A stretch of DNA of 64,000 nt, taken from NCBI GenBank assembly GCA_003254905.1, contig QANU01057143.1, positions 1 through 64,000 on the forward strand, in the 5' to 3' direction. A program made the position numbers and the translations under genes. The notes under the pieces were generated by a model. That model was given only the letters and a program-made list of their open reading frames with translations, had not been told where the DNA came from and searched no databases. Shown piece after piece: positions 33,755-47,262 of the stretch. The DNA is from Nissolia schottii. Lineage: Eukaryota; Streptophyta; Magnoliopsida; Fabales; Fabaceae. Numbering within the stretch: position 1 is the first letter of the stretch; every line of letters begins with the position of its first letter.

Positions 33755-36700
33755 TCATTCATTGTCTTGGCCTTGACCATCATGTTGATTATCACCGCCA
33801 TCAGGTCCACCATCCTCATAAGTAACCCAAGGTAGCATCGACTCAAACAAGACGGCCAGCGCATTCCTGTTTGCAACGCCGCGCGGCGGCACATAGCCGT
33901 TGACTGGCATATTAGCAAACTGGTTCTCATCCTGCATACCCTCCCCCATCCTCGGAACTCCCATGAAGTGTTGCAGATTTTCTGGTGGAATGGATGCCAC
34001 CGAGTCGGAAAAATCAGATACCAACAGATGTGCATACCTAAAACAAATAAAAATATTTGAACTTATTTACTTATTGATCAAAAGATGTAAAATGTTAAAA
34101 ACAATGCTAGCATATCATACATCTGACACATAGTTGCTAAACTGTATCGTCGATTGAATGTGAATCAACATGCTACTCTCTTTTCCTTATAATTCTTTGT
34201 ATTTTCCTAATGACGAATGATAAAAGATGAAAAAGCTTCAAACAAATTGATTTTGTGCAGCCTCACAATTATTCGTAAATTGAGGCTCATCAGAAGAAAA
34301 AGAAAACATTATTTTTGCCAACCTACATGAATATTCTGCACCCAACACTCCAACCCTCGCACATTCCCTAAAGTCCAAGTCAAGTACATCTTACAAGGTT
34401 CTCTTATTGCTCAAATGGGAATAAAAATGTAGCTTGGATATAGCAATATGTTAACTTAGATATGCCTTCTCAATGCTTTTAGGTTGCAAGCTCCTATGCA
34501 CGATTGAAATTGGTCAACCACTCCATACTCGTTCCAAATAGAAACAATACATACCAAGTTTCGAAGGCAATAAATCCGCATGTATACCAAAACAAGATAA
34601 TGATCTGAAACCGCATACTTAAATATTTGATGTTTTTTCAATTCAGATAAAGATTCACTAAAGCAAAAGCTGCCATAAGAGTAAACAAGGGAAGTTTTAG
34701 ATAAAATGGAAAGAAAGAATCACTTACTCATTTTTCTCAGATGAAAATGATTCTTTTCTGACACAAGCCCAATCCTTAACTTCACCTTTATTATTTTCTA
34801 GTGTTTTAGCCACTTGTTGTGCAGCATCACTTAAAAGTTTTTGCAGATTAGGAAGCCTCCATATAAGATAATTTCTCTCAACATATATATTAATCAAGTG
34901 ATCTTGAGATTGATTCCCGGTTTGATCTGATCGGAAAAAGGCATGCTTGAGAATCTCTGTCCAAATGCGATCTTTCAATGGTACTTTGGCCACAAGTTTC
35001 TTTATGACTGAAGGATGGAGCATCAATGCTTGCTTCATAAGATCAGATGAAGAAGCCTTTTCAGAATCTACACTAGCATCTTTGGAGGCCTCACGCTCAA
35101 GGTAAAACCGACAAACGGCAAGGGAATAAGAGAAATTCGGAAACAACCAAATGGAGTTGTCACTTTTATAATCTTCAGAAAACTTCTCCAGCCATGCATA
35201 CTCCTCGGCCCTTAAAGCAAAGTAGTCAATACAGAAAATAGCCCCCAAGGGATCATCGGAATCCAGAGAAAGCAACAGTTTGCAGACCTCTAAAGCAGAT
35301 CTATGGCAACCACGCCTGTCCAAATTTTTCATGTGAGTGAAAAGAGCTGTGAACATAGGCTTGTTTGTATCGTGGCTGAACTTCAATTGGCAATTACCCA
35401 GCAGTGGAGTGAACATGGGAATCCATGCACATTCAAGGGCATATAGACACTTGGCAATAGCATCTGCAGACATCTGTTGTTCACCCACAACCTTGAAATA
35501 CTCTGCCATTGTTAGAAGCGAATCTAGATGATAAGGATGGTATAACAATACGCTAGCTAGGGCATTTAGGTCATTAATTGCTTTGGCAGCTTCAAACGCG
35601 CTCTGAGCTTGGGAGTAGGATGACGACTGTGCATATCTACATCATAAAAAAACCCAAAATAAGGGAGGAAATGAACCGTAGTTAAAGGGGTTACAAAAAG
35701 ACGAGATTATTATTAGTATGATACATGATTCTCAATAACCTTGTTGAATAAAGCTAACTTGTATTGCCTCTTTTTCATGAGCCAATTTTTATGGGACGTG
35801 TTAAGAATCACTAGTTACATACATAACAATTTTGAATATAGGATACCACAACTAAGTCATTCATCTTCAATATTTACAGACAAACAGTCACACATATACA
35901 GGCTGAGTGGTGTAGATAGAAAACAAATCGGTAGGTATTTTCAATCAACTAAATAAGAAGGACCCTTACCTAAAGTAGTTATATCCGTTCTTTGTTTCCA
36001 GAAATTCCATGGACAAAGAACCATCCCACTTGGGCCAATGGCTTGCTGGAGTGACAAGAACAGTCTTTCGAAGATTATAGTGTCCACGCCTCACCCCTCG
36101 TATCGGCCTAGAACTGCTGCTAGCTTGACTACTACTACTACTACTCTCAAACGATTTCACAACCTTAGATCCAAATATTCTCTTCAGCTCGTTTTCGGCA
36201 TTCAAGTATTTAGGATCCACCTGTAGTATAGAGATTGCGTTCTGTTTAACAGACTTATTCAGGTCTTTGGCATTCGCAGCTCTTCCTTTCGTAGAGGCAT
36301 GTTGCTCGCTCGAGGAGTTGATATCCAGGGACAAATCCTCAAGGATCGAATCCAATTCTTTATCACCTCCAGCCTTATTGGCAACTGAATTATCCTTGTT
36401 TTTCTTCTTTTTCTTTTTCTTTGATTTCAGATTGGACGTCGAAGCGGCATTACCTTTCTTTGAAGACGACTCCTCTTTGTTATCATATCTTGCCAAGGTT
36501 TCATTGGTAGACGTCAAGTCATCTCCCTGCACTCAAAACAGCCAAATTATCCATTTAGAGTTAAAGGTTAGAACTTAGCAGTCAACATGTGCAATGAACA
36601 TTCTCCCCGGTCCCTTCCATCTTTTGCATAAGGATGAATCCAACTATCAACTCTAAGCTAACCACCCTTTTTCTCAGTTTAGTATCACATCTTCTAGCAA

Positions 36701-37247
36701 AATCAATATTGCATTTACACTGAATCATTCTCTAATGCAAAATGAAAATGACATTTGATTAGAAAAAACAAAAGGTATAAGAAAAAATGGGGTTTTTCGA
36801 AAAGAAAGAAAAAAAAAAGTGAACTTGAATTCAACTTCTCTAATCACTATAATGTGTTATTTCTAACTAAATTCCAAAATACAAAAGGCCAAGCTAAAAT
36901 ATTTAGAGCTAGTTAATAACTCAGTATCTCCCTAATCCAACCAAAACCCACAATTCTCAAAGGAAGAGAAAAGGGGTTAACATTGCATGAATTCAAAGAG
37001 CTCCAATCCAATCCAAAAAGGAACAATTTTTATTTTTAAATTTTTTGCAGAATCAAATAGAGAGAAAAACCTGGTCTTCGGGGTCAGAGTCTTGGTCGTT
37101 GAGAAGGTCGAAAGGGTTAATGGAAGAACGATTAGCTGCAGAGTCATCATCTTCTTCTTCTTCTTCTTCGGCGTTGAGGTGATCCTCTTCTTCATGCAAG
37201 GGAAGGTGTTTCTCGTTCAGAACCTTCTTCACCAATCGATGCGACAT
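33755..37247 (-). CDS. TCF25: TCF25/Rqc1 homologue (ribosome-associated quality control)
   Basis: Four minus-strand exons: 37247-37071, 36526-35970, 35636-34728 and 34037-33755. Phases agree and the product is 641 aa. The N-terminus is acidic (a run of Glu and Asp at ~27-35) followed by NPFDLLND. Exon 2 has a Lys-rich stretch (residues ~93-106), a Ser-rich tract, and the conserved VDPKYLNAENELKRIFGSKV and RGVRRGHYNLRKTVLV segments. Exon 3 encodes the TCF25 domain, including LLYHPYHLDSLLTMAEYF, RRGCHRSALEVCKLLLSLD and a long helical repeat region. Exon 4 carries an acidic C-terminus. Yeast Rqc1, the family counterpart, is a subunit of the 60S-bound quality-control complex with the E3 ligase Ltn1. 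The length is close to human TCF25. Confidence 0.94.
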
Positions 37248-39003
37248 CGTTTTTTTATTTTTTCACACCCCTTTTCAGCTCAAACACAAGCAACACAAAA
37301 CAACCAATATCCACCCAAAAAAGATCGAAAATTTCTTCGAATTCAATCGGAAGAACACAAAGGAGACCTTGCGTTTTGGGTTTTGCGTTTCCGTGTTTTG
37401 ATGTGGTTTCTCACTTCATTCATTAGTCTTTTTTTTTCTTTCGGAGTAGTGAGTGTGCGTTTTGGGCTCACAACAATAGGGTTGGCCCAAGTGTAATTTA
37501 CCTTATTGGGCCTAATGGCTTTGACCCCAAGTTTATATATGAGTCTGTTTACATGAGTCCAAAAAACAACAACATTTGAATAAAAAACAAAAACAAAAAA
37601 AAATCATTGGCTCCTTTCGATAAGATTGTCATTTATGTAGCATGTGGTATATCTATCTTAAAACGAGAATAACAAAGACAGTCATCGGGACGTGTCTCTT
37701 GCGTCCCTCCTCCTTCTAGGTACATAAATTAATTTAAAAATTATCCTTGTGATATGTCTCTTAGGTTGTATTTGGTATCAAAAATAGGATAAGGAAACTA
37801 AAACAAAGAAAATTATTGTCCCACCAAGCTCCAATTTTATATCCCCTCAATCCTAACTTCAGCGAAATACAAAAAATACGAAAATTTTCTATTTCCTTGT
37901 CTCTGTCATTCTGTTATGTCCTTAATACCAAACACAATCTTATATACGTCCCTTCTATTTAGATGTACATAAGCTTAAAAGTTGTTTTGAGACAAAGATA
38001 ATTTTGAGTTTCTTTATCTATGTCTCTTTTCCTAAACATATTTCTGTCTCCAATGACTCCGTCTCTAATATCCTATGACATAAATTAAATAATGCTACCT
38101 TAAAAGTGACCTCAAAGTTCAAAGCTAAAATCAAAGATTTGATCTCCTCGCACCTCGCTCGCTTGTATGTTCATCTAAAATGTGATTCACAATTTTTTTT
38201 TTTTGTTTTGTTAAAGTGTTATGTATTATGATTATAATTTTAGGTGTAGCTAACATTTATTATTTAAGGTTGGTTTAGCTATATGGTTTAACCAGCTTTT
38301 GTTGTACCAATTTTGTTGTAGGTAGTGCATTGTTTTGTTTTATGGTAAGCAGATTACTTTGCTGTAAAAGTATAGATACGACAATGTAAAACTTTATATT
38401 AGTAATGAATATTAATCTGACCAACAAAAAATAGTCAAACCAAAATATTAAATAGTTTAAGAATGAATGGGAAAATGGCATATATTAATACCAAAAAAGA
38501 TAAACTATCCATTGGTAGATATTAGACGGGTTTGTACTTTGTAGACCTATATATGATCAATAGAACTAAATCTTTTATCGAAAATGCTTTGGGTACGCCC
38601 TAAACCCATACACCCGTATATACACCACCGAATTATATGCAATTAATGATAGTTATATGGTCTACAGTAGACTTTCCTTATTTAGAATATCAAGCACTCT
38701 CATGCGATTTTGTTACGCAATTCCACGCTATCTCAAACGAATTTTCAAACCCTGATTTCAGAGCTCGTCATTACGCCGCCCATAACCACCACACCACAAT
38801 CTCGATTCCACCATATCTCACCACCATAACCACTAGAATCGTGAGCGAGTTTGTGTAGAGAGCATTAGCAGTGTGAGAACTTGACGTGGATCCATTCTTG
38901 GTGATTGTTTAAATGTCAGAGAATGTGGTAAATTTTTGAGTTGTTTGATTCATTGTTTGTGGAGTGTATGTTAGATCACGATCTATTCAAATATAATTAA
39001 TTA
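37248..39003. other. Intergenic spacer with TCF25 promoter
   Basis: The TCF25 5' flank is followed by AT-rich DNA containing one small MITE (37764-37939, listed separately). An unassigned, less AT-rich patch occurs at 38640-38860. Confidence 0.5.
37764..37939. mobile_element. Tourist/PIF-Harbinger-like MITE, 176 bp
   Basis: The left end is GGTTGTATTTGGTA and the complement of the right end is GATTGTGTTTGGTA (12 of 14 match). It is flanked by TTA at 37761-37763 and 37940-37942. Short TIRs and a 3-bp TTA duplication fit the PIF/Harbinger class. Confidence 0.65.
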
Positions 39004-39300
39004 GGTGCACAAACATTATACACGATATTGTACAAACATTACAAGCTTAACATAGTGATTTTACTCAAACATCTTATCTAGCAATGCACAAACTTTATTC
39101 ATTTTAGTGCACAAACTTTACTCGGAAACATGAACAAACATTATAAGTTTAGCATAGATATTTTACATACATTACAAACATGTGTACACAAACTTTATAC
39201 ATTCTCATGCACAAACTTTACAGGTACACATAATGCTTAACTTATAATTAAGTATTTTGCAGAATCTAATATATGCACAATCTTTATATGGTTGCATGCG
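39004..39300. repeat. Dispersed TGCACAAACTTT motif array, locus 1
   Basis: About eight copies of a [tg]gcacaaac[at]tt-like word occur at irregular spacing of 20-60 bases, separated by AT-rich filler. The same word recurs at 43884-44224. Confidence 0.6.
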
Positions 39301-39561
39301 TACCTCCTAGGAAAATTAAATAGAAAAAATGTTAAATATCTAAATTTATTTGTAAAATTGATATATTACACTTTGACTGAGTTAAAAAAAATCTATTAGA
39401 TAAAAAACTCATATCAATTAGATTTAGAACTTAGTTGCCTAGATTTCTTATTTCTTGGAATAACTTTTCTTTTTCTTTTTGCTATATCCTTATTGATTAC
39501 GTTAGTCTCCCTTGTAGGTGTTTTGGTTTCCTTGTTTCTTTTGTAGAGTATTACATATGAG

Positions 39562-40301
39562 CATAGTTATCAAAATCGCTTGTTAACTCGTAAAATCGTA
39601 CGAGTTTACGAGTTTAGGTAGTAAAATCGAGCTAACTCGCATATAAACTCATTTCTGGGTAAAATCAAGTAAACTCGGGTAAACTCGCATAAAATCGCGA
39701 GTTTACTGCCGATTTTACGAGTTTACCACACATGCAGGTTTTATTTATAGGGATAAAACGAGTTTGATATTATTTTGCATATCTATGAGTTTTTAGATTT
39801 AGGTCATTTAAGTATTTTAGAGTTATCATTTACAGTTGCGTCTTCAATTGTGCTCCGTTGTGCTCCTCCATCGTGCTCCATCATTGCTTGTGCTCCGTCG
39901 CTAATCCATCGTATGAATTTCATCATTTGCTCAGGGATCTTTCCCACCAGGGTGCGTGACCTCTGCATTGCTATTTGTGCTTTAGTGTTCTAAATTGAAG
40001 ACATCATCGTCACAAACTCGCTTCTTGTGATGTTCAGTAGTCAATACTATGTATTATATTATATGTATTATGTATGAATTGAACTTAGAACTCATATATT
40101 TCATCTTTATTTGTACTTTGTTATGGAGGTAAATGTATTTATGAATTTCAAGTTTTATTAAATATATTTTTGTAGCATAATAATTCTTTAAAATATTTTT
40201 TTAATGATAGGTAAACTTGTACGAGTTTACGATCTGAGTTTACGATCCGAGTTTACGGAGGCTCCACGAGTTTACTTAAACTCGCGAGTTTTACAACCAT
40301 G
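39562..40301. mobile_element. hAT-like non-autonomous element, 740 bp
   Basis: It is flanked by a perfect 8-bp duplication, CATATGAG (39554-39561 and 40302-40309). The ends are CATAGTTATCAAAATCGC and, for the right end complement, CATGGTTGTAAAACTCGC (14 of 18 identical). Both subterminal regions are packed with cgagttta/taaactcg words in both orientations, as expected for transposase-binding subterminal repeats of hAT elements. The interior has no transposase. Confidence 0.88.
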
Positions 40302-40639
40302 CATATGAGAAATATGTTCAGATTTATAATAAAAAGAGATGTAATACATTGTTTAAACTGCAGCATTTTTCGCATGATATCCTATGTGAAAGATGTTTGG
40401 ATATTAATAGTCTTCAGGCAAGGGGTAAAACTACAGAGTGAGTTAGTTCAAAACACAAAGTGTTTTTGTCTCTTGTTAATTTTAGATCTAATGTATTTTC
40501 TTTTACTTGTAAATGTCTCTAGACTTTTCTATGAATAAAAAGTTTTATTCTTATACAAAAAGCGACTTTTAGTATGCACTAGATAAGTTTAGGTGAATGG
40601 TGCGCTAGGTGAAAAAATGGTCTACAATGGTCTTCAAGG

Positions 40640-41115
40640 ACATTATTGTAATTGAACTTCCATCATTCTTTTCTTCCTCCCCTCTCCTGGCAACTCTAAC
40701 CTTTTCACCCCACCCCTTCTTTACCTCTCTTCCTTCAGCTCAACCACTCATTACCACCGCCGCTGTCAATTTGTCATGTTCATTCGCATCCATTCTCTTA
40801 TGTAAACCCTTCCACTTCGTCAAGCTTAACAAGCTTGGTCGACTCGTAGTGTTGGAGACGAAAAAATCGCAGATCCAGAGGGGGTTCTGCCTTCGTGCTT
40901 GATGTCACCCTGTACTTGCGTCGTCGTTACAAATCCAGATGGCGCCGCGTTTGTGCTTGTTGCTTGGGCGCCATTGTCACTCTAAACGTCTCTTTTAGCA
41001 ACACCTCATGGCTAGGCAGTCATAGTTCGGGTCGAGATCCGATGAGCTCTGGGGCTCCATGCATGGCCGAGATAGGTGGCGGCGGCGCCGCCGAGAGAAT
41101 GAGCTTTGAAATTTA
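40640..41115 (+). other. Relatively GC-rich unassigned island
   Basis: Base composition is clearly richer in C and G than the surrounding DNA. A frame at 40895-41116 encodes a Cys/Arg-rich peptide of 73 residues with no family resemblance. It may be a gene relic or a captured exon. No splice pattern could be established. Confidence 0.3.
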
Positions 41116-41744
41116 GTCGGTTTTATTTTATTTTTTAATCATGATTGTTTAGTGCTTTCTTGCATTATGTCAATCGTGAACTTTTAGGACTGTTTTATAC
41201 TTTTGTTAAATGTTACTGAGACAGTTTTAACTCAAAAGGTATTAGAATTTGATTTTGGGAATTTATCTCAACGTTCACCTTATTAGAAATTAAAGCCCTA
41301 TTTTTTGAGATTTCAAGCTATTAACTTATTGTAAAAAAGCTATGTTCCATCATCTTTTCGATATGCATTGGAAAAAGATTTGTAATTTTTACAGATTGCC
41401 TTGAGCATTTTGCAAAAGTGGGGAGATAGTAATGGTTGTCTTTGTGGTGAGATGGTAAAGGAAGAGAGTGTGAGAGGATGAGGGCAAAATTGAGAATAGC
41501 TTCACCCACACTTTTTAAATGTGTTAATCATATTTTAAAAGTGTTGTTAAATGTAAATGTTCTATAATAAGTCACTTTGCGTGTCATTCTCTTTAATTTA
41601 TCCGGTGAATGTGAGACATTGCCTATTAAAAAAAATTGTTGAATGAGTAAATAAGTTATATTATTTCATTAATACATGATTAGTTATGATGATAAGTAGA
41701 GGTGGGAACAGGCCAGACCTGTTAAATGTTATAGGCCAATATTT

Positions 41745-42792
41745 TAGACTGACATTATTTTTTACAACATTTTATGCAATCATATTATTAATATAATTTT
41801 ATTATTTAATTTTTGTTTTTATAGGAGCCCTAATCTAAAGAGTCCTTAGAACTTTTCCGCACTCATACTCTCATCTCGTCTGAATAATGTGAGAGAGTTT
41901 TGCTGCATTTTCCTTTTTGTTTTTTGTTGGTAAAATGTCATATATCAGTGATAAACATGTCTATGTATTTTTTATCATAGAAAAATAAAAAATAAATATT
42001 AAAATAAAATGTGTAATTTTTTATTTTTTAAAAATAATCATAACAAAGTATTATTTTTTTAATAACTTAATTTCTTAATATAATAATATTCTAAAGTAAA
42101 AAAATTAATATATATATATATATATANATATATCAGTGATAGACCTGTCTGTGTATTTTTTATCATAGAAAAATAAAAAATAAATATTAAAATATAATGT
42201 GTAATTTTTTATTTTTTAAAAATAATCATAACAAAGTATTATTTATATAAAGGTATTTCTTAAGAGAAGAGAGAGAGTTTAACTGAATATATAACATTTA
42301 CTATATAATAAGTAAGAGTGTATAAATTCAATATGAATCAAAAAGACATTTTCAATAAAGAATTGAAACTCTAATGTTGCAAACTGCTAGGGTATGCCCA
42401 TGAAGAAACATATCAAAAGACAAGTCTAAACAACGTGAATATCCTTTATATGAGAGAAAAATCAAATTTTCATCCATTGATTTTATCATTAAGAAACCAA
42501 AGTCCATATCCCAAAAAAGATTGCTCAATTTTGTTATGTATATCGCCAATTCTCTTACTTAGTATGTGATAGTAAGATCATAAACAAAATATATGGTATT
42601 TGACCAACAAAAAATAAAAAGAAAAATGCCTGCAAAACTTTCTCACATTATTCAGATGAGATGAGAGTGTGAGTGTGGGAAAGTCCTAAGGACTCTTTAG
42701 ATTATGGTTTCTTTTAAAAAAATTAAATGATAAAATAATATTAATAAATATGATTGCATAAAATGTTACAAAAAGTAATGCTAGTCTAGTGG
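41745..42792. mobile_element. Long-TIR non-autonomous DNA element, copy 2
   Basis: It has the same inverted termini as the element at 11926-12861 (tagact[ga]..cattatttttt on the left, aatgctagtctagtgg on the right), with arms of ~200 bp. The interior matches copy 1 as its reverse complement, for example 'aagaaaccaaagtccatatc' here against 'gatatggactttggtttctt' there. A ~120-bp segment beginning 'atatatcagtgata' is duplicated inside (from ~41939 and ~42129), which makes this copy longer. One N lies at 42127. It is non-coding. Confidence 0.82.
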
Positions 42793-43883
42793 ATAAGTTT
42801 ATTTTTTTAGTAAACACAAATGAACATTTGTGAGCAAACAGGTCTAACAGACTTTCGTAATAGCCAGGAACGTAATTAGGATCAAATATTAATCGGATTG
42901 ATACTGATGATTAAAGACAATAAAAAATTATATTATTTCATTTTATTCAATAAACATAATTCAATTAAATATGTGTGGTTACGTGCTTGAACATTCGCCA
43001 ATCACAGAATGACAGAATTTTGGTAATCAAAACAACATGCACAAATTTGACAATTGATGACCAATACTAAAATACTTCAAATGGTTTTTGTTTAATATAG
43101 ATGAAAAGGAATTCTAACCTTTTTTGGCCTTCTGAAGATGAGTTATTCTAATAACTTAATTCCTACACGAATTTTGGTTTTGGACATTAACAACTAGCCT
43201 CATTTTAATATTTGACAAGTAGCTATCTCTAGTGACATATAAAATGTGTTGGTAAAAAGTCAACATATATGATTTTGAATATTATAAACCGTTTCAAACT
43301 TTATGCATTTTATCATCTTGATTAAATAATTTAACAACATGCATAATATGCGTTGGATATTCCAATGAGGTAATGGTAGCTTTATTGTAAAAAAACACTT
43401 ATACTTGTTTCATGAAGAAATCTAAAAAGAATGTTAAGCAATAGGTTTGTGCTTTTCTCTTAAAGGAAAAGCAAACTAACATTGTTTGGTTGGTCTATTG
43501 GAATAAAATCACTCAACATTGCAAACATAAAAAATAAATAATAATTAATAAAACGAAAGTTTTAAACTAAAAGATACTAACACCGAATCTATACCATATA
43601 CACAACATATGGATTATTTTGTTCCATTTTTTCTAACCATGCTTGTGAATGCTTATGAGGGTATACCCAAAATGTTGTCACCATTGTCATTGTATATGAC
43701 ATACGTATAATATATATAGTGCTATTGATTACATAAATTTTTGTATATATATGCACAAATATTTTTAAATACGGAGCTCAATCAAGTCAGATCTACGGCA
43801 CATTAAATAGTGAAATGTAACTATCGCACACTCTGTCTCTTGCTCTCCACTCACTTTGAACACACTCGAACTCACTTTTAACT

Positions 43884-44224
43884 ATGCACAAACATTTTAA
43901 AACAAGTGCACAAACTTTTCAATAAGCATGCACAAATCTTTCTACATATGCACAAACTTTTGAACAACTAGAAACAAAGAATAAGACAAAAACAAAAACG
44001 AAAATGAAGAATAAAACTCTAGTGCTCACATGCACAAACTTTTGAACAATAATACACAAAATTTTCTACATATATGCACAAACTTGTGGACAACCAAAAA
44101 CAAAAAATATGACAGAAACAAAAACAAAAATAAAGACAAAGAATATAACTTTGGTATTTACAAACACAAACTTTTGAACAAATATGCACAAACTTTCTCA
44201 CACGCATGCACAAACTTTTGAAAA
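43884..44224. repeat. TGCACAAACTTT motif array, locus 2
   Basis: About ten copies of gcacaaactttt or close variants occur. Several are in register with a longer unit of ~120-130 bases that also contains 'gaacaa...aaaaacaaa...gacagaaacaaaaa' (compare 43920-44030, 44040-44150 and 44160-44280). Confidence 0.65.
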
Positions 44225-46979
44225 ATCAGAAACAACAAATATGATAGAAACAAAAATGAAAATTTAGAAATTTATAACGTCATGCAAAAGAGAAAAAATG
44301 AAAAAAAATTGGTGAAGAAGAGAAAAAAAATAAAAAATAAGAAAAAAGAAAAATAGGAGAAGAAGTGTGTGTTAGAAAAAATGCGGTGTAAAAGAAGTGA
44401 TAAACTTTTTAGTTTATGCATAACATTTCTGATTTTTTTTTATATATATTTTTTGACATCTTATGCACGTAACCATTTTTAAAGCTAGAACAAGATAACC
44501 TTAAAAAATTGATCTATTGTACTTTACTTTGCCAGGTTCCTTTCATCTTTTAGCAATTGGAGCACTATGTCCTATTGATTAATTTAATATTTTCATACAT
44601 CTTACAAGTAAAACACTACAATCAATATGTCGGTACATCATAATTAAATTAGTCTGTATTCTTTTCTTTGTAAAGTTGGCTCTATTAATTAAATCTAGAC
44701 AATTACATTTAAAAAAATGCAATTTGCATTATAAATTTGAAAGTCAATGTTATTGTGTAGTGTTTTTTTATCCTTATAATATCTTGGTGTATCTACATTC
44801 TTTGGATGTAAAAATAATTAGTCTTTTTTTTCCTCCTTAAACTAAGAGTTTAATTTTTTATTCACTATCAAGTTTTTTATACCATTATTCAATTAAATTT
44901 TTTGATATGCATGACTTTTAAGAGAGTAAGAAAAAAAGTCAACCAATTATACTAACGTGACAATATAACTTATATGCACTCTTAAACTAATTAATCTTAT
45001 TAATGGTGAGAGACTTAAATAATATACATGATCAAGGTCATTTTTTATTTCTATCAGGTCATTGGTTCAACTTATTGCCATCCATATACCAAAAAAAATT
45101 AATTAATAGTAATCCACATTTTAATGTAGTTGAACGAATAAATTTATTTAAATCATAACTAATTTGTCAAAAAAAATTCGCGAATATAGATATATTTTTG
45201 AGTCAAACAAATTATATGTCATTTAATAAAAATTTAACATAACTTTTTTAATTTATTCCATTAGCATAGAATCAAGTAAACATCATATGTAATGAATTGT
45301 GAGATCTTGAACATTATCATTTACTTTTCATTTTAAAAAGTAGAGAATTTTAATCTATATGTCATTTGAGCTACTGGCCCTCAACAATTTAAGTTCTCAT
45401 TTTACCTCAACTTACTTTTAAAAAATTGTTTTCAAATCTTTGAAAATAAGGTTCAACACTTTGCTTTCTCTATCTGTTAGTTATGACTTACAAGAACAAA
45501 ATCAAGGTCGATGCATTCAGATAGTTGAATAGTTTGGTTTGACTGTCAATGTATTCCTATAATTGAAAACCATGACCAGATACAATTTGCCACCTATTTA
45601 TATATATATATATATATATANTGGTCAGCTTGATCATAGATTAACACCCCCACAAGTTTAATTTCCGGGAAATGGTTAGAAAAGAAAACAACACATCATG
45701 TACTACTATCTCCACACGGTTAACACAATTAATACACAGCTATCAAATTGACATAAAAGGCTTAAAAATAAAACTGTACAAAACATCCAAGTCTTGTTTG
45801 TCATGAGAAGTGTACCACAGTTTTTAGCTTGTGTTTTGTTTTATTTATAAATCACAGATTATGACTCGGTCTAATTAATAGAAAGAAAAAAAAAGCTTAA
45901 AATCTTTCTAGTTATATATTTTTTATTCGACGAAAACCTAACAAAAGAAATTACAACCTCTCATGGAGGACTCTCATATAATTATTTTAGAGAAAAAGAG
46001 AAAACCTAACAAGAAACTCTTCCAAAATAACAAATACCTCAAAACCTGAAGCTTAACCTTAACTAAATATCACAAAAAGATAAATAGCTAAACATAAAGT
46101 TAAAAGTAAAATTATTTAAACTAACTGAACATTGATTATTTTATCCTTTTGTATGAACCATGAACATCACATTAAAAATTATAGCAATATATAATTCATC
46201 ATAATTATGTGTCAAGAAGAATTAAAACTTCATTTGTGCCCTTTTTGAAGCTTATACTATAGCATAGCGTATACAATATTTGAATCCTCTAATTATTTTT
46301 TTTCTAAAGCGAGAAACGAAGGGTTGCACTACCATGTGGGCTACGATTTTTAGAAAATTAACCACGGTTATAATTGTGGTCAATTGCCAATTTTTTTTAG
46401 TGATATATGTTCTACTAAATGATTTGAAGGCGTGTTATTCGTCAGATAAAATATATATTTGTTTTGTAACGAAGAAGAGTTAGAATTGATTTTGAATAGT
46501 TAAAAGTGATAAATTTTTCACTTTTAAAATTGACAAAAATCGATTTAGCCTTTTCTCAGCAGAAATCTAAGCACACTAAAAGCATTACAGGGGATCCAAA
46601 GCAAATTCAATCATACTATTATATGTTGGAAAAAGGAAACAAAACTTCAAGGGTAAGTGCAAGACCCATTTTGGAAAGAGAATAAAATGTATCTTGAGAT
46701 CTTCAAACAGAACATCGCCCTTCCACCATAAATTATATATATTGGAAGCAGCTGCTTCAGTGTTTTTTTGGTTGTTGTGGCAGACACCTTTCGGAACGCC
46801 AGACACCAATAACACCTCCCCTTTATTAATTAATTACTCTATAATTTGAAAGAAAAAATGTTTTTCGTATCACTTTATGCGATATTTTTAAAGAAAAACA
46901 CTAAGATATCATTTAAATATTAATTGAAAATAAATCTCAACTTTTACGGCATCAGTGGGTTCTTTCTAAGATATCAAAT

Positions 46980-46982
<3 letters not shown>

Positions 46983-47017
<35 letters not shown>
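46983..47017. repeat. (AT)n microsatellite
   Basis: About 17 uninterrupted AT units, ~500 bases upstream of the receptor kinase start codon. Confidence 0.95.
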
Positions 47018-47019
<2 letters not shown>

Positions 47020-47262
47020 TAGTTGTGAGCACCACACAGAAACACACATACTTGTCAATCATGACATAGATGATCGCCTTAGACAAATTCCACTCTTCCA
47101 CTACTGGCCGCCCCTAAAGTAAACGCCCCTTTCTTTATTATATGATTGGGAACCATCCACTCCTATGACAATACATAATTATGCATAGTTAGATATCAAT
47201 TTAAATGTCACCCCCCACAAACTCTCTCTCTTACCCTTCCATTCAATTTTTGTGATTTGTTT

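Larger units (their letters stand above)
42793..47262. other. AT-rich intergenic spacer
   Basis: This long gene-poor stretch holds the second TGCACAAACTTT array, (AT)n tracts (45601-45620, 46983-47017) and low-complexity A-rich DNA. A minus-strand frame at 46585-46815 has no family resemblance. Confidence 0.55.

Noticed and set aside
46585-46815. Minus-strand 76-residue ORF
   Set aside because: No recognisable domain or neighbouring exon; consistent with chance in AT-rich DNA.
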